Below, piece after piece: positions 40,674 to 51,535 of a stretch of 64,000 nt of DNA. The position numbers were made by a program, and so were the translations under genes. The stretch spans positions 124,001 through 188,000 of the forward strand of contig JACVCO010000004.1 of the NCBI GenBank assembly GCA_016741995.1, written 5' to 3'. A model generated the notes under the pieces. The model worked only from the letters and a program-made list of their open reading frames with translations. It ran no database searches and was not told the origin of the DNA. This DNA is from Hydrogenophaga sp. (GTDB lineage: Bacteria; Pseudomonadota; Gammaproteobacteria; Burkholderiales; Burkholderiaceae_C). The first letter of the stretch is position 1; every line of letters starts with the position of its first letter.

Positions 40674-41572
40674 AGTTTTCGGTCTATCAGATCAGCCGCC
40701 AGGGAGGCCGTGAGCGGAACGAGGACCGCATGGGCTATGCCTACACGCGCGAGTCCGGTCTGTTCGTTCTGGCCGATGGCATGGGCGGCCACCCCGAAGG
40801 CGCCATGGCGGCGCAACTGGCATTGCAGACGCTGTCGGCCTATTTCCAGAAGGCAGCCAACCCCACGGTGCGCGAGGTGCCCGAGTTCCTCTCGAGCGCG
40901 CTGATGGCGGCCCACCACCAGATCATTCGCTACGCCGCCGAGAAGGGCATGCTCGACACGCCGCGCACCACGCTGGTGGCGGGGATCATGGAGCGCGGGC
41001 ACATCCATTGGGTGCACTGTGGTGATTCGCGCCTGTACATCGTGCGCGATGGCCAGCTCCTGACGCGCACGCGCGACCACTCCTACATGGAGCAGCAGGC
41101 CCACCTGGGGCGTGCCACCGAGCACATCAACCGCAACATCCTGTTCACCTGCCTGGGCTCACCCGCCAAGCCGGTGTACGACCTCTCCGGCCCCGTGCAA
41201 CTCGTTCAAGGCGATCGCGTGCTGCTGTGCTCCGACGGTTTGTGGGGCACGGTCGAGGACGACGAGATCGTTCACGAGCTCTCCACGCGCCCGCTAGAGC
41301 AAGCGATTCCGGAGTTGGTGGAAACGGCGCTGCGCCGCGGCGGTGCGCGCTGCGACAACGTGACCGTGCTCGCCATGGAGTGGGAAACCGCCGACGAGTA
41401 CCAGACCACGCGCGTGTCCACCGACGACATCGAAGAAGGCGTGTTCGCCTCCACCATCCAGTCGGGCGTGCCCGATCCCACCATCGAAGACCTGGACGAC
41501 GCCGCCATCGAGCGCTCGATCGCCGAGATCAACGCCGCGATCCAGCGCACCGCTGCGGCGCGCAACTCCTGA
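40670..41572 (+). CDS. PP2C-type serine/threonine phosphatase
   Basis: 300 residues. Metal-binding motifs: [43 protein letters not shown], and [15 protein letters not shown]-terminal ~60-residue acidic tail follows the phosphatase core ([17 protein letters not shown]). Partner of the upstream kinase. Confidence 0.93.
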   Translation: MKFSVYQISRQGGRERNEDRMGYAYTRESGLFVLADGMGGHPEGAMAAQLALQTLSAYFQKAANPTVREVPEFLSSALMAAHHQIIRYAAEKGMLDTPRTTLVAGIMERGHIHWVHCGDSRLYIVRDGQLLTRTRDHSYMEQQAHLGRATEHINRNILFTCLGSPAKPVYDLSGPVQLVQGDRVLLCSDGLWGTVEDDEIVHELSTRPLEQAIPELVETALRRGGARCDNVTVLAMEWETADEYQTTRVSTDDIEEGVFASTIQSGVPDPTIEDLDDAAIERSIAEINAAIQRTAAARNS

Positions 41573-41600
41573 GTCTTCGGCTTCCCCCGAGGTTTCCTCC

Positions 41601-42329
41601 ATGACGGTTGTTTCCCGACCCGGCCAACGGGCCGCCGATTCCTTGCGCCCGGTGCGTATCACGCGTGGCTACACCATGCACGCCGAGGGCTCGGTGCTCA
41701 TCGAGTTCGGCAACACCAAGGTGCTGTGCACCGCGTCGGTGGAGGAGAAGGTTCCGCCGCACAAGCGTGGCAGCGGCGAAGGCTGGGTGACAGCCGAATA
41801 CGGCATGCTGCCGCGCGCCACCCACACGCGCAGCGACCGGGAGGCCGCCAAAGGCAAGCAGAGCGGGCGCACGCAGGAAATCCAGCGCCTCATCGGTCGC
41901 TCGCTGCGTGCGGTGTTCGATCTGAAGGCGCTGGGCGAGCGCACCATCTCGCTCGATTGCGACGTGATTCAGGCCGATGGCGGCACGCGCACCGCCAGCA
42001 TCACCGGCGCGTTCGTGGCGGCGCAGGACGCGGTGAATCGCCTGATCGCCGACGGCAAGCTCGCCGCCTCGCCGATCCGCGACCACGTGGCCGCCATCTC
42101 CGTCGGCATCCTCGGTGGCGCGCCACTGCTCGATCTGGAGTACGTGGAAGACTCGGCCTGCGACACCGACATGAACGTGGTGATGACCGGCGCGGGCCAC
42201 TACGTCGAGGTGCAGGGCACGGCCGAAGGCGTGGCCTTCACGCGGCGCGAGATGGATGCACTGCTCGCGCTCGCCGAGAAGGGCATTGGCGAGCTCGTGG
42301 CGCTGCAAAAGGCGGCGATGGCCACATGA
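41601..42329 (+). CDS. rph: Ribonuclease PH
   Basis: 242 residues. Phosphorolytic 3'-5' exonuclease that trims tRNA 3' ends. Motifs: [30 protein letters not shown], the [15 protein letters not shown] segment, and the DxxD-type [21 protein letters not shown]. Start at ATG 41601. Confidence 0.95.
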   Translation: MTVVSRPGQRAADSLRPVRITRGYTMHAEGSVLIEFGNTKVLCTASVEEKVPPHKRGSGEGWVTAEYGMLPRATHTRSDREAAKGKQSGRTQEIQRLIGRSLRAVFDLKALGERTISLDCDVIQADGGTRTASITGAFVAAQDAVNRLIADGKLAASPIRDHVAAISVGILGGAPLLDLEYVEDSACDTDMNVVMTGAGHYVEVQGTAEGVAFTRREMDALLALAEKGIGELVALQKAAMAT

Positions 42330-42937
42330 AGCTGGTTCTTGCGTCGAACAACGCGGGCAAGCTCGCGGAGCTTCAGGTGTTGTTCGCGCCGCTGGGGGTG
42401 CAGCTCGTGCGCCAGGCCGATCTGGGCATCCCCGAAGCGCCCGAACCGCACCGCACCTTCGTCGAGAACGCGCTGGCCAAGGCGCGCCATGCCGCGCGCG
42501 AGAGCGGCCTGCCTGCGCTGGCCGACGACGCCGGCCTGTGCGTGGAGGCCTTCGGTGGTTTGCCGGGCGTGGACACCGCCTACTACGCCACGCAGCACGG
42601 CCTGCCCAAGGGCGACGACCACAACGTGACCGCATTGCTCGACCAGATGCGCGACGTGAGCGACCGCCGCGCGGCGCTGGTGAGCACCCTGGTTGCGCTG
42701 CGCCACGCCGACGACCCCGAGCCGCTCGTGGCCACCGGGCGCGCGCCCGGTTTGATCACGCGCGAGCGCGTCGGCGAGCACGGCTTCGGTTTCGACCCGG
42801 TGATGTTCATTCCCGCGCTGGGCCAGACTTTCGCGCAGCTCGACCCGGTGGTGAAAAACCACCACAGCCACCGTGGCCAGGCCGCGCGCGCCATGCTCGC
42901 GCTCATGCGCGAGCGTTGGTTCACCCCCACCCCATGA
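42326..42937 (+). CDS. rdgB: dITP/XTP pyrophosphatase (RdgB/HAM1)
   Basis: 203 residues. Family start [17 protein letters not shown]; the metal/substrate motif [31 protein letters not shown]; the C-terminal [12 protein letters not shown] and HHSHRGQA. Removes deaminated purine nucleotides. Overlaps rph by 4 bp. Confidence 0.95.
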   Translation: MKLVLASNNAGKLAELQVLFAPLGVQLVRQADLGIPEAPEPHRTFVENALAKARHAARESGLPALADDAGLCVEAFGGLPGVDTAYYATQHGLPKGDDHNVTALLDQMRDVSDRRAALVSTLVALRHADDPEPLVATGRAPGLITRERVGEHGFGFDPVMFIPALGQTFAQLDPVVKNHHSHRGQAARAMLALMRERWFTPTP

Positions 42938-44154
42938 GCGAGACAGCCGCCTCGCGCGACCCGCGCCACTGGATGCGCCCGGGCACGCTGCAGCTCACGG
43001 CCTTGCCGCCGCTGTCGCTGTACATCCACTTGCCCTGGTGCCTGAAGAAGTGCCCCTATTGCGATTTCAACTCGCACGAGTGGAGCGCCACCGCCGCGCC
43101 CGGTGACCCCATGCCCGAGGCGCGTTACCTCGATGCGCTGCGTGCCGACCTGGAGGCCTCGCTGCCCCTGGTGTGGGGCCGGCCCGTGGTCAGCGTGTTC
43201 GTCGGTGGCGGCACACCCAGCCTGTTCTCGCCCGAGGCGATCGACCGTTTGCTGGGCGACGTGCGCGCGCGCCTGCCGCTGGAGCCCGACGCCGAGATCA
43301 CCCTGGAGGCCAACCCCGGCACCTTCGAGAAAGACCGCTTCCGCGCCTTTCGTGATGCCGGCGTCACGCGCCTGTCGGTCGGTGTGCAGAGCTTCGACGA
43401 CGCAGCACTCAAAGCCGTGGGCCGCGTGCACGATGGCCGCCAGGCCCGTGCCGCACTCGACGAAGCCGCGCAGGTGTTCAACACCTTCAACCTCGACCTG
43501 ATGTACGCCCTGCCAGGCCAGACGCTCGCGATGCTGGAGAGCGACTTGCGCACCGCGCTGTCCTACGCGCCACCGCACCTGTCGGTCTACCACCTCACGC
43601 TCGAGCCCAACACCCTGTTCGCCAAGTACCCGCCCGTGCTACCGGGCGACGACGAGGCCTACGAGATGCTCGATCGCATCACCGCGCTCACCGGTGAAGC
43701 GGGCCTGCAGCGCTACGAGGTCTCGGCCTACGCGCGGCCCGGACACGCCTGCCGCCACAACCTGAACTACTGGCGTTTTGGGGATTACCTCGGCATCGGT
43801 GCCGGTGCGCACGGCAAGCTCAGCTTTGCGCACCGCGTGGCGCGCACGGTGCGCATCCGCGAGCCGCGGCTGTACATGGAGCGCGCGCTGGCGGGCGACG
43901 CGGTGGCCAGCATGGACGAGGTGCCGCGCGCGCAACTGCCGTTCGAGTACATGCTCAACGCGCTGCGCCTGCGCGAAGGTTTCGCCCTGGCCGATTTCAT
44001 GGCCTGCACCGGGCTGCCGCTGTCCAGCATCGACGCACCGCTGCGCGAGGCCGAAGCCAAAGGCCTGATGGTGCGCGACGGCGGCTGGGTGCGCCCCAGC
44101 GAGCGCGGCTTCGATTTCCTCAGCGACCTGCAGGAACTGTTCCTGCCGGCGTGA
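42934..44154 (+). CDS. hemW: Radical SAM heme chaperone HemW
   Basis: 406 residues. The CxxxCxxC cluster is in HLPWCLKKCPYCDF, followed by VFVGGGTPSLFSPEAI and NLDLMYALPGQT. HemW-type C-terminus (YEVSAYARPGHACRHNLNYW). It lacks the extra Cys that marks coproporphyrinogen dehydrogenase HemN in this position, so it is called HemW. Overlaps rdgB by 4 bp. Confidence 0.9.
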   Translation: MSETAASRDPRHWMRPGTLQLTALPPLSLYIHLPWCLKKCPYCDFNSHEWSATAAPGDPMPEARYLDALRADLEASLPLVWGRPVVSVFVGGGTPSLFSPEAIDRLLGDVRARLPLEPDAEITLEANPGTFEKDRFRAFRDAGVTRLSVGVQSFDDAALKAVGRVHDGRQARAALDEAAQVFNTFNLDLMYALPGQTLAMLESDLRTALSYAPPHLSVYHLTLEPNTLFAKYPPVLPGDDEAYEMLDRITALTGEAGLQRYEVSAYARPGHACRHNLNYWRFGDYLGIGAGAHGKLSFAHRVARTVRIREPRLYMERALAGDAVASMDEVPRAQLPFEYMLNALRLREGFALADFMACTGLPLSSIDAPLREAEAKGLMVRDGGWVRPSERGFDFLSDLQELFLPA

Positions 44155-44169
44155 CGAACGCAGCGCGGC

Positions 44170-45546
44170 TCAAGTCAGACTAAAGCCCACGCGGGTGCGC
44201 CCCGCGCCCGATTCGGCCACCGCAAAGCCATCGTGCATGCGCGCGATGGCCGCCACGATCGACAGGCCAAGGCCGTGGTGCGGTTTCTCGATCTCGCAGC
44301 GCGACGCGTCGGCACGGAAGAAGCGGTCGAACATGCGCGGCAGGTGCTCGGGCGCGATCGCCGGGCCCACGTTTTCCACCCACAGGCGCACGCCGTGTTC
44401 ACCCTCGGGCAGGATGCGCACGCACAGGCGCGAACCCTTCTCGGCGTAACGGATGGCGTTGCCCAGCAGGTTGGAGATCGCGCGCTTGCACAGTGGCTCG
44501 TCGATGGCCAGAAGCGCATCGCCTTCGATGTCGATGCCCAGACTGGCTTCCTCCATCGGCGCTTCGTGGAATTCCACCACCTGGCGCACCAGCTCGGCCA
44601 GGCTCACGGGCGCGCCGCGGCGCGCCTTCACGCCACGGTCGGCCTGCGCCAGGAACAGCATGTCGTTGACGATGCCGGCCATGCGCTGCAGCTCTTCCAG
44701 GTTGGAGACCAGCACGTCCTCCAGCTCGGCGGTGCTGCGCTCGCGGCTCAGCGCCACCTCGGTCTGGCCGATCAGGTTGGCCAGGGGCGTGCGCAGTTCG
44801 TGCGCCACGTCGGCGTTGAAGCCTTCGAGTTGCACGTAGGTGCGTTCCACGCGCTGCATCAGGCCGTTGAACTGCTCCACCAGCGGCTGCAGTTCCTCGA
44901 TCGGTTCCGGCAGCGCAAGGCGTTGGTCGAGCCGGCGCACGTCGACGGCGCGCGTCTGCGCGGCCAGGTCCAGCAGAGGCCGCAGGCTGCAGCGCACGCG
45001 CCAGTAAGTGGCCCAGGCAACGAAGGCGCCGCCCGCCAGCGTGGCAAACACCAGCAGCAGCGCCATGCGCTTGCCGTACTGGGCGTCGCTGGTGCAATCG
45101 AGGACCACCCGCCCTTGCAGGGGCGCGCCGCCATTGGCCCTGGGCACCTCGAAACGCCGCTCGCGCGACGGTGCTTTCAGCGGATCGAAGGTGGGCGAGG
45201 CATCGCGGTAGAGCTCGCTGCCGTCGCCACGCAGCACCTGCACGAAGGTGCCTGGCTGGCGTTCCCCCAGCCAGGCCAGCTTGTTCACCATCTCCGCTTC
45301 GCCACCTTTGGTATCGGCCTCGCGCAGCACCTCGACCAGCACCGCCGAATAGTCGCGCAGGTGCTCGTCCTGCTTGGCCGTGAACAGCATGTGCGTGAAG
45401 CCGTAGATGCTGGCCAGCAGAACACCCAGGCCGATGATGGTCTGCAGCGCGAGCAGCAGCGACAGGCGCTTGCCGATCGAGTAGGTGCAGGGGGTCGGGT
45501 CGACCTTGAGGTCGGTGGTGGCCGCGGCCACCGCTTGGGTGTTCAA
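44170..45546 (-). CDS. Heavy-metal-type sensor histidine kinase (CusS-like)
   Basis: 458 residues from TTG 45546, which overlaps the response regulator stop (TTGA). Two transmembrane helices (about 26-47 and 160-182) flank a periplasmic sensor domain. HAMP, then the H-box FNADVAHELRTPLANLIG, N-box and G-box (KPHHGLGLSIV). The family includes copper/silver and QseC-like sensors. A longer upstream frame exists but overlaps the regulator gene. Confidence 0.82.
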   Translation of the reverse strand: MNTQAVAAATTDLKVDPTPCTYSIGKRLSLLLALQTIIGLGVLLASIYGFTHMLFTAKQDEHLRDYSAVLVEVLREADTKGGEAEMVNKLAWLGERQPGTFVQVLRGDGSELYRDASPTFDPLKAPSRERRFEVPRANGGAPLQGRVVLDCTSDAQYGKRMALLLVFATLAGGAFVAWATYWRVRCSLRPLLDLAAQTRAVDVRRLDQRLALPEPIEELQPLVEQFNGLMQRVERTYVQLEGFNADVAHELRTPLANLIGQTEVALSRERSTAELEDVLVSNLEELQRMAGIVNDMLFLAQADRGVKARRGAPVSLAELVRQVVEFHEAPMEEASLGIDIEGDALLAIDEPLCKRAISNLLGNAIRYAEKGSRLCVRILPEGEHGVRLWVENVGPAIAPEHLPRMFDRFFRADASRCEIEKPHHGLGLSIVAAIARMHDGFAVAESGAGRTRVGFSLT

Positions 45547-46223
45547 GTGCGGTCCTCCAGCACATAGCCCATGCCGCGCACGTTGTGCAGCAGCTTGGGG
45601 CGGAACGGGTCGTCCATCTTGGCCCGCAGGCGGCGGATCGCCACCTCGACCACGTTGGTGTCGGAGTCGAAATTCATGTCCCACACCTGCTCGGCCAGCG
45701 TGGTGCGCGACAGGATCTGGCCCTTGCGGCGCGCCAGCAGCGCCAGCAGCGCGAACTCTTTCGCGGTCAGCTCCAGGCGCTGGCCATCGCGCCAGGCCTT
45801 GCGGCCGAGCAAGTCCATCTCGAGGTTGTTGACCGTGAGCTTGGCGTTGGTCGATTCGCTGTGCGCGGGCCCACGGCGCAGCAGCGCGGCCACGCGGGCC
45901 AGCAGTTCGGAGAACGCGAAGGGCTTCACGAGATAGTCGTCAGCCCCGGCCTGCAGGCCACGCACGCGGTCTTCCACCAGATCGCGCGCGGTGAGCATCA
46001 GCACCGGCGTGTTGTGCTTCTCGCGCAGCGAGGCCAGCACGCCGAACCCATCCACTCCCGGCAGCATGATGTCGAGCACCACGAGCTGGTAATCGCCCTC
46101 GGTGGCCAGGTAGCGGCCCTCGATGCCGTCGCGCGCCACGTCCACCGTATAGCCGGCCTCCGACAGACCACGTTTGACGTAGTCGGCCAGTTTGGCTTCG
46201 TCTTCGATGACCAGGATGCGCAT
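45543..46223 (-). CDS. OmpR-family response regulator (CusR-like)
   Basis: 226 residues. Receiver with D8/E7 acid pair, phosphoacceptor D51 (VLDIMLPG), K in VKPF; C-terminal winged helix (LTAKEFALLALLARRKGQILSRTTL). Paired with the kinase downstream; genes divergent from it are plausible targets. Confidence 0.9.
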   Translation of the reverse strand: MRILVIEDEAKLADYVKRGLSEAGYTVDVARDGIEGRYLATEGDYQLVVLDIMLPGVDGFGVLASLREKHNTPVLMLTARDLVEDRVRGLQAGADDYLVKPFAFSELLARVAALLRRGPAHSESTNAKLTVNNLEMDLLGRKAWRDGQRLELTAKEFALLALLARRKGQILSRTTLAEQVWDMNFDSDTNVVEVAIRRLRAKMDDPFRPKLLHNVRGMGYVLEDRT

Positions 46224-46304
46224 GGCGGGCTGGGGCTGTGTAGAAAGGGGCGGCGCGGACTTCGCGCCATGCGAAATTGTCTCGGAAAGTAGTCGATTGT
46301 TGGG

Positions 46305-46318
46305 TTACGGATCGGTAA
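46305..46318. promoter_or_regulatory. Candidate response-regulator site TTAC-N6-GTAA
   Basis: Inverted repeat in the 218-bp divergent intergenic region between the response regulator and the DUF4148 gene. A second feature there is the hairpin CATGCCG/CGGCATG (46364-46386). Binding is an inference. Confidence 0.35.
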
Positions 46319-46441
46319 TTCTGGCGTTCGTGAGATGACAGTTGCGGTTTCTACAGTTCAACCCATGCCGAAACACAAACGGCATGTGGTGTCTCCCTAC
46401 TCAACCTGTCGTCTTCTCTTCTTCACTTCAAAGGAACTGTC

Positions 46442-46831
46442 ATGAAAGCCGCTCTTCTCCCCATCGCCTTCGCCCTGACCGCTGGTGCCGCCTTCGCCGA
46501 AGGCCCGATCTTCGTGGACCCGCCCTTCACCTCCACGCTGAGCCGTGCCGAAGTGCGCGCCGAGGCCGTCGCTGCCCGCGACGCTGGCCGCTTCGAACTC
46601 GGTGACGGCCAGGTCATCGTGGCCGGCAAGGCCGTCGACAGCAGCAACAGCGCGACGCAGTACGCCGCCGGTGGCGCCACCCGCACCCAGGTGCGTGCCG
46701 AAGCCGCCGAAGCCCTGCGCCTGGGTTACTTCAACGGGGGTGAAATCACCCAGTTCCCCAGCGCCGAGCAAGCCGAGCAAGTGCGCCTGTCCGGCCTGCG
46801 CGCCGCACAAAGCGTCACCGCTTCCAACTGA
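46442..46831 (+). CDS. DUF4148-type exported protein
   Basis: 129 residues. Signal peptide (MKAALLPIAFALTAGAAFAEG, cleaved after AFA near residue 19). The mature protein has two repeats of the form SRAEVRAEAVAARDAGRFELG and TRTQVRAEAAEALRLGYFNGGE, the DUF4148-like repeated helix. Periplasmic, function unknown, common in Burkholderiales, often next to two-component systems as here. Confidence 0.75.
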   Translation: MKAALLPIAFALTAGAAFAEGPIFVDPPFTSTLSRAEVRAEAVAARDAGRFELGDGQVIVAGKAVDSSNSATQYAAGGATRTQVRAEAAEALRLGYFNGGEITQFPSAEQAEQVRLSGLRAAQSVTASN

Positions 46832-46862
46832 TCTCCCGCTGTTTTTCGAGTCTCCAAGGTTG

Positions 46863-46895
46863 AAAGGGCTGCCCACCGGGCAGCCCTTTTTTTTT
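46863..46895 (+). terminator. Terminator after the DUF4148 gene
   Basis: 12-bp stem AAAGGGCTGCCC/GGGCAGCCCTTT, ACC loop, then a run of T. Confidence 0.85.
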
Positions 46896-46901
46896 GTGCG
46901 T

Positions 46902-46989
46902 TGGCGGAGACTGTGAGATTCGAACTCACGGACCCTTGCGGGTCGGCAGTTTTCAAGACTGCTGGTTTAAACCGCTCACCCAAGTCTCC
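46902..46989 (-). tRNA. tRNA-Ser (UGA)
   Basis: 88 nt including encoded CCA. The acceptor stem GGAGACT/AGTCTCC, T-arm GTTCGAATC, anticodon stem-loop GCAGT-CTTGAAA-ACTGC with anticodon TGA, and the long variable arm typical of serine tRNAs. Confidence 0.92.
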
Positions 46990-47020
46990 GCGGCGGGTGG
47001 GATTTTAGTGCCGGGTCGGC

Positions 47021-47689
47021 TCAGGCGGTCTGGGGTTGTTGCAGCAGGCCGCGCGTCTCGATGAAGCGCACCACCGCGTCCACGCCATCGAGCGTCTTCA
47101 GGTTGGTCATCACCCAGGGGCGGCGTTGTGCGTCGGGGCGCATGCGGGCGGTGTCGGCTTTCATTACCTCCAGATCGGCGCCCACGTGCGGGGCCAGGTC
47201 GGTCTTGTTGATGACGAAGAGATCGCTCTTGGTGATGCCGGGGCCGCCCTTGCGCGGGATCTTCTCGCCCGCGGCGACGTCGATCACGTAGATGGTGAGG
47301 TCGCTCAGCTCGGGGCTGAAGGTGGCGGCCAGGTTGTCGCCGCCGCTTTCCACGAACACCACGTCGGCGTTCGGGAAGCGTTCGAGCATGCGGTCGATGG
47401 CTTCGAGGTTGATGGACGCGTCCTCGCGGATGGCGGTGTGCGGGCAGCCACCGGTTTCCACGCCCAGGATGCGCTCGGCCTCCAGCGCGCCGCTGATGGT
47501 GAGCAGGCGCTGGTCTTCCTTGGTGTAGATGTCGTTGGTGATGGCGATCAGGTCGTAGCGATCGCGCATGGTCTTGCAGAGCATTTCCAGCAGCGTGGTC
47601 TTGCCCGAGCCCACGGGGCCGCCGATGCCCACGCGCAGCGGGGGCAGGGGCTTGGTGCGGTTCGGGATGTGGTGCAGCGGTGTGCTCAT
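47021..47689 (-). CDS. ureG: Urease accessory GTPase UreG
   Basis: 222 residues. P-loop [26 protein letters not shown], the metal-binding CPH motif ([13 protein letters not shown]) and NKTDLAP as G4. GTP hydrolysis drives nickel insertion into urease with UreF, UreD and UreE. Last gene of the operon; the TAA/ATG junction with ureF overlaps. Confidence 0.96.
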   Translation of the reverse strand: MSTPLHHIPNRTKPLPPLRVGIGGPVGSGKTTLLEMLCKTMRDRYDLIAITNDIYTKEDQRLLTISGALEAERILGVETGGCPHTAIREDASINLEAIDRMLERFPNADVVFVESGGDNLAATFSPELSDLTIYVIDVAAGEKIPRKGGPGITKSDLFVINKTDLAPHVGADLEVMKADTARMRPDAQRRPWVMTNLKTLDGVDAVVRFIETRGLLQQPQTA

Positions 47690-48375
47690 GATCGGAACAG
47701 GCGTGAGTACTGGGTTTCGTGGCGCGCCGAGAGGATGGCGAGCATCGGGGTGAAGGCCTGGCGGTGGTCGTCGTCGAGGGCGATGGCCTCGTCCACCGCG
47801 GCCGGGATGGCCTGCGTGAGGCGCGCGAGCAGGCGCTGGCCCGTGCCCTGGCCCAGCGGCACGGCCTTGATGGCGGCCTGCACCATGTTCTCGGCCCAGC
47901 CGAAGGCCAGGCCCACCAGGGCTTCGCGCGCGGGCGCATCGCCCAAAGCGGCGGCGCAGGCGCTGGCCACGGGCCAGGTGGGTGGGCTCAGTTGCGCGGC
48001 GTTCAAGGCCTGCACCACGGGCTGGCTGAAATCACCCAGCGATTGCGCCCAGGCCAGCAGCGACTTGCCCATCTGCTCGGCCTGCAGGCGCAGCTCGCTG
48101 GTCTCGCGCGTGTGCAGCACCCAGGCGTTGAGTTCGCGCACGCGGTCCAGGTCGTTCGCGCGCCAGGCGGTGATGGCCTGTGCCGCCACGGCGAGGTCGC
48201 TGCGTGCGGGGCCCAGCAGCAACTGGTCGGTGAGCCAGGTGGCGGCGCTGGCTTCGTCGTGCACCTGGCCGGCGTCCACCGCGGCCTCCAGGCCTTCGGA
48301 GTAGGAGAAGCCGCCCACCGGCAGGGCCGGGGAGGCCAGCCAGAGCGTGCGCAACAGCGCGGCGTCAGTGGCCAT
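47686..48375 (-). CDS. ureF: Urease accessory protein UreF
   Basis: 229 residues from ATG 48375 (first Met before [24 protein letters not shown], which is conserved in the family). An upstream frame to 48465 would run through the His-rich end of ureE. It gates UreG and binds UreD. Overlaps ureE by 11 bp. Confidence 0.92.
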   Translation of the reverse strand: MATDAALLRTLWLASPALPVGGFSYSEGLEAAVDAGQVHDEASAATWLTDQLLLGPARSDLAVAAQAITAWRANDLDRVRELNAWVLHTRETSELRLQAEQMGKSLLAWAQSLGDFSQPVVQALNAAQLSPPTWPVASACAAALGDAPAREALVGLAFGWAENMVQAAIKAVPLGQGTGQRLLARLTQAIPAAVDEAIALDDDHRQAFTPMLAILSARHETQYSRLFRS

Positions 48376-48913
48376 GGTGGCCGTGGCTGTGATCGCCGTG
48401 ATCGTGGCCGTGTGCATGTTCATGGGCATGCCCGTGCCCGTGCCCGCCGTGCGATCCGTAAGCACCGCCCTCGGGCTCGAAACCTTCGCTCACCTCCACC
48501 ACCGTGAGGTGCATGGCGCGCAGCATGTCGGCCAGCACGTGGTCGGGTTCGATCTTCAGGTGATCGGCGCGCAGCTCGATCGGCACGTGCCGGTTGCCCA
48601 GGTGGTAGGCCGCGCGCATGAGGTCGAAGGCCTGGTCGGTGGCCGGGTGGTCGGGGCAGGGCGTGATGCGCAGCACCGGTTGCGGCGCCGCGAGCACGCG
48701 CACCAGTTCACCGTCGGCCGTCACCAGCACGTCGCCCCCGCGCACCACGCTGCCGCGCGGCAGGAACACGGCGAGCTGGCGGCCATCGCTCAACCGCGCG
48801 TCGAAGCGGCTCTTCTGGCGGATGTCCCAATCGAGCTCGACCGTGGGCGCGCGCTTGAGCAGCACGGGCGCGAGCCCCTTGCCTTGCGCAATGAGTTTGG
48901 AGCTTTGCAGCAT
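48365..48913 (-). CDS. ureE: Urease nickel metallochaperone UreE
   Basis: 182 residues from ATG 48913. N-terminal peptide-binding domain, C-terminal metal domain with [15 protein letters not shown]. The tail (residues about 152-182) is rich in His and Gly (about 16 His of the last 30) for nickel storage. Overlaps ureC and ureF ends. Confidence 0.93.
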   Translation of the reverse strand: MLQSSKLIAQGKGLAPVLLKRAPTVELDWDIRQKSRFDARLSDGRQLAVFLPRGSVVRGGDVLVTADGELVRVLAAPQPVLRITPCPDHPATDQAFDLMRAAYHLGNRHVPIELRADHLKIEPDHVLADMLRAMHLTVVEVSEGFEPEGGAYGSHGGHGHGHAHEHAHGHDHGDHSHGHHGH

Positions 48914-50631
48914 CAGAACAGGAAGTAGCGTTGCGCCATCGGCAGCACGGTGGCGGGCTCGCAGGTGAGCAACTGGCCGTCGGCGCGCACGGTGTAGGTC
49001 TGCGCGTCGATCTCCATCTTGGGCAACCAGGCGTTGTGCACCATGTGGGTCTTGTTCACGCCGCGGCAGCCCTGCACGGCCGACAGCGTTTTCTGCAGGC
49101 CGAAGCGCTGGCCCACGCCGGCGTTGAGGCCAGCCTGCGACACGAAGGTGAGGCTGCTGCGCGCCAGCGCACCACCGAGCGAACCGAACTGCGGGCGGAA
49201 GTGCACCGGCTGCGGCGTGGGGATGGAGGCGTTCGGGTCGCCCATGGCGGCCAGCGCGATGCTGCCGCCCTTGAGCACCACGAAGGGCTTCACGCCGAAG
49301 AAGGCCGGCTTCCACAGCACCAGGTCGGCCCACTTGCCCACCTCCAGCGAGCCCACGATGTGCGAGATGCCGTGCGCGATGGCGGGGTTGATCGTGTACT
49401 TGGCGATGTAGCGCTTGACGCGGAAGTTGTCGTTGCGCGTGTTGTCTTCGGCCAGCGTGCCGCGCTGCGCCTTCATCTTGTGCGCGGTCTGCCAGGTGCG
49501 GATGATGACCTCGCCCACGCGGCCCATGGCCTGGCTGTCGCTGCTCATCATGCTGATGGCGCCCAGGTCGTGCAGGATGTCCTCGGCCGCGATGGTCTCC
49601 TTGCGGATGCGGCTCTCGGCGAAGGCCAGGTCTTCGGGGATGCCGGCGTCGAGGTGGTGGCACACCATGAGCATGTCGACGTGTTCGTCGAGCGTGTTCA
49701 CGGTGTAGGGCATGGTGGGGTTGGTGGAAGAGGGCAGGAAGTTCTTCTCGCCCACCACACGCAGGATGTCGGGCGCGTGGCCACCGCCCGCGCCTTCGGT
49801 GTGGAAGGCGCAGAGGCTGCGGCCCTTGGTGGCCGCGATGGTGTCCTCCACGAAACCCGATTCGTTGAGCGTGTCGCTGTGGATTGCCACCTGCGTGTCG
49901 GTTTCTTCCGCCACGGCCAGGCACTGGTCGATGGCCGAGGGCGTGGTGCCCCAGTCCTCGTGCAGCTTCAGGCCGATCACGCCGGCGTCGATCTGCTCGC
50001 GCAGTGCATCCGGCCGGCTCGCGTTGCCCTTGCCGAGGAAGCCGATGTTCATGGGCAGACCGTCTGCCGCCTGCAGCATGCGCTCGATGTGCCAGGGGCC
50101 GGGCGTGCAGGTGGTGGCGAAGGTGCCCGTGGCCGGGCCGGTGCCGCCGCCGAGCATGGTGGTCACGCCCGCGGCCAGCGCCTCGTCCACCTGCTGCGGG
50201 CAGATGAAGTGGATGTGGCTGTCGATGCCGCCTGCCGTGACGATCATGCCCTCGCAGGCGATGACCTCGGTGCCGGGGCCGATGACGATGGTGATGCCGG
50301 GTTGCGTGTCGGGGTTGCCGGCCTTGCCGATGGCGGCGATGCGGCCGTCCTTCAAACCGATGTCGGCCTTGACGATGCCCCAGTGGTCGATGATGAGCGC
50401 GTTGGTGAGCACGGTGTCCACGGCGCCTTGCGCGCGCGAGCGCTGGCTCTGCGCCATGCCGTCGCGGATGGTCTTGCCGCCGCCGAACTTCACCTCTTCA
50501 CCGTAACCGCCCGCGGCCAGGGTGTAGTCCTTCTCGACCTCGATCAGCAATTCGGTGTCGGCCAGGCGCACGCGGTCGCCCACGGTGGGGCCGAACATGT
50601 CGGCGTAGGCGCGTCGGTTGATGCTCGCCAT
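48913..50631 (-). CDS. ureC: Urease alpha subunit UreC
   Basis: 572 residues. Active-site motifs: HIHFICPQQ for the first nickel His, [15 protein letters not shown] with the carbamylated Lys, AIHSDTLNE, the mobile-flap CHHLD with the Cys, and [14 protein letters not shown]. Hydrolyses urea to ammonia and carbamate. Confidence 0.97.
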   Translation of the reverse strand: MASINRRAYADMFGPTVGDRVRLADTELLIEVEKDYTLAAGGYGEEVKFGGGKTIRDGMAQSQRSRAQGAVDTVLTNALIIDHWGIVKADIGLKDGRIAAIGKAGNPDTQPGITIVIGPGTEVIACEGMIVTAGGIDSHIHFICPQQVDEALAAGVTTMLGGGTGPATGTFATTCTPGPWHIERMLQAADGLPMNIGFLGKGNASRPDALREQIDAGVIGLKLHEDWGTTPSAIDQCLAVAEETDTQVAIHSDTLNESGFVEDTIAATKGRSLCAFHTEGAGGGHAPDILRVVGEKNFLPSSTNPTMPYTVNTLDEHVDMLMVCHHLDAGIPEDLAFAESRIRKETIAAEDILHDLGAISMMSSDSQAMGRVGEVIIRTWQTAHKMKAQRGTLAEDNTRNDNFRVKRYIAKYTINPAIAHGISHIVGSLEVGKWADLVLWKPAFFGVKPFVVLKGGSIALAAMGDPNASIPTPQPVHFRPQFGSLGGALARSSLTFVSQAGLNAGVGQRFGLQKTLSAVQGCRGVNKTHMVHNAWLPKMEIDAQTYTVRADGQLLTCEPATVLPMAQRYFLF

Positions 50632-50633
50632 TT

Positions 50634-50939
50634 TTAAAGCTTCCCTTGAACGAGTCCGCGGAAGCCGTGGACCACGCGGTCGCCCGCGTAGTCCACCAAC
50701 TCCACCGTGCGTTGTTGCCCGGGCTCGAAGCGCACCGCGGTGCCGCTCGCGATGTTCAGGCGCATGCCGCGCGCGGCGTCGCGGTCGAAATCGAGCGCGC
50801 CGTTGGTTTCCGCGAAGTGGTAGTGCGAGCCGACCTGGATCGGCCGCGTCGCGGTGTTCTTCACCACCACGGTGAGGGTGCGGCGGCCGGGGTTGAGGGC
50901 GTGTTCGCCCTCGTCGATGAGGTATTCGCCAGGGGTCAT
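50634..50939 (-). CDS. ureB: Urease beta subunit UreB
   Basis: 101 residues from ATG 50939. Signature [19 protein letters not shown], and [10 protein letters not shown] in the core. Stop is 2 bp before ureC. A longer upstream frame runs through the HupE/UreJ gene and is not used. Confidence 0.95.
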   Translation of the reverse strand: MTPGEYLIDEGEHALNPGRRTLTVVVKNTATRPIQVGSHYHFAETNGALDFDRDAARGMRLNIASGTAVRFEPGQQRTVELVDYAGDRVVHGFRGLVQGKL

Positions 50940-50944
50940 GGTGA

Positions 50945-51526
50945 TCAAGCGGCCAGCAGGCCCCAGCCCATGTTCAACCCCATCAGCGCCACCACGGCGC
51001 CGGCGGCGCGCGTCCACCACAGGCTGTGGCGCACGAGCACGCGGCCCAGGCCCAGGCCCGCCACGTGCAACAGGGCCGTGCCCGCCACCATGCCCAGCAG
51101 CGCGGCCAGGCCACCCAGCTCCTGGCCGTGCGCCGCGCCGTGAAAAAGCGCGAAACCGCCCACCAGCACCGCGCCCGCGGCCTCGGGCAGTTTGGCGCGG
51201 GCGGCCAGCAGCAGGCCCACCACCAGCATCGACGCCGCGATCATCGGCTCGATGGCCGGGAAGGCAACGCCGCCCTGCGCGAGCAGCGCGCCCGCGAACA
51301 GCGTGAGCGCGAAGGCGATCGGCGCGACGAGGAAGCGGCGCGTGGTGGCCGCGCTCCACACGCCCACGGCCACCATCGCGGCCAGGTGGTCCAGCCCGGT
51401 GATGGGGTGCAGGAAGCCCGAGAGAAAGCCGTGGTGGTCACCGCCGTCGGCGCCCACGTGGGCCAGGGCCAGAGAGCCGGTGCTGGCCAGCAGGGCGGCG
51501 AGCAGGGTGCGGGTCGTTCGGGTCAT
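50945..51526 (-). CDS. ureJ: HupE/UreJ-family nickel or cobalt permease
   Basis: 193 residues. Signal or first helix, then the [18 protein letters not shown] motif that marks HupE/UreJ metal permeases; about six further helices and a GAAHGQEL motif. Located between ureA and ureB as in many Burkholderiales. Likely supplies nickel. Confidence 0.9.
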   Translation of the reverse strand: MTRTTRTLLAALLASTGSLALAHVGADGGDHHGFLSGFLHPITGLDHLAAMVAVGVWSAATTRRFLVAPIAFALTLFAGALLAQGGVAFPAIEPMIAASMLVVGLLLAARAKLPEAAGAVLVGGFALFHGAAHGQELGGLAALLGMVAGTALLHVAGLGLGRVLVRHSLWWTRAAGAVVALMGLNMGWGLLAA

Positions 51527-51535
51527 CGTTGCTCC

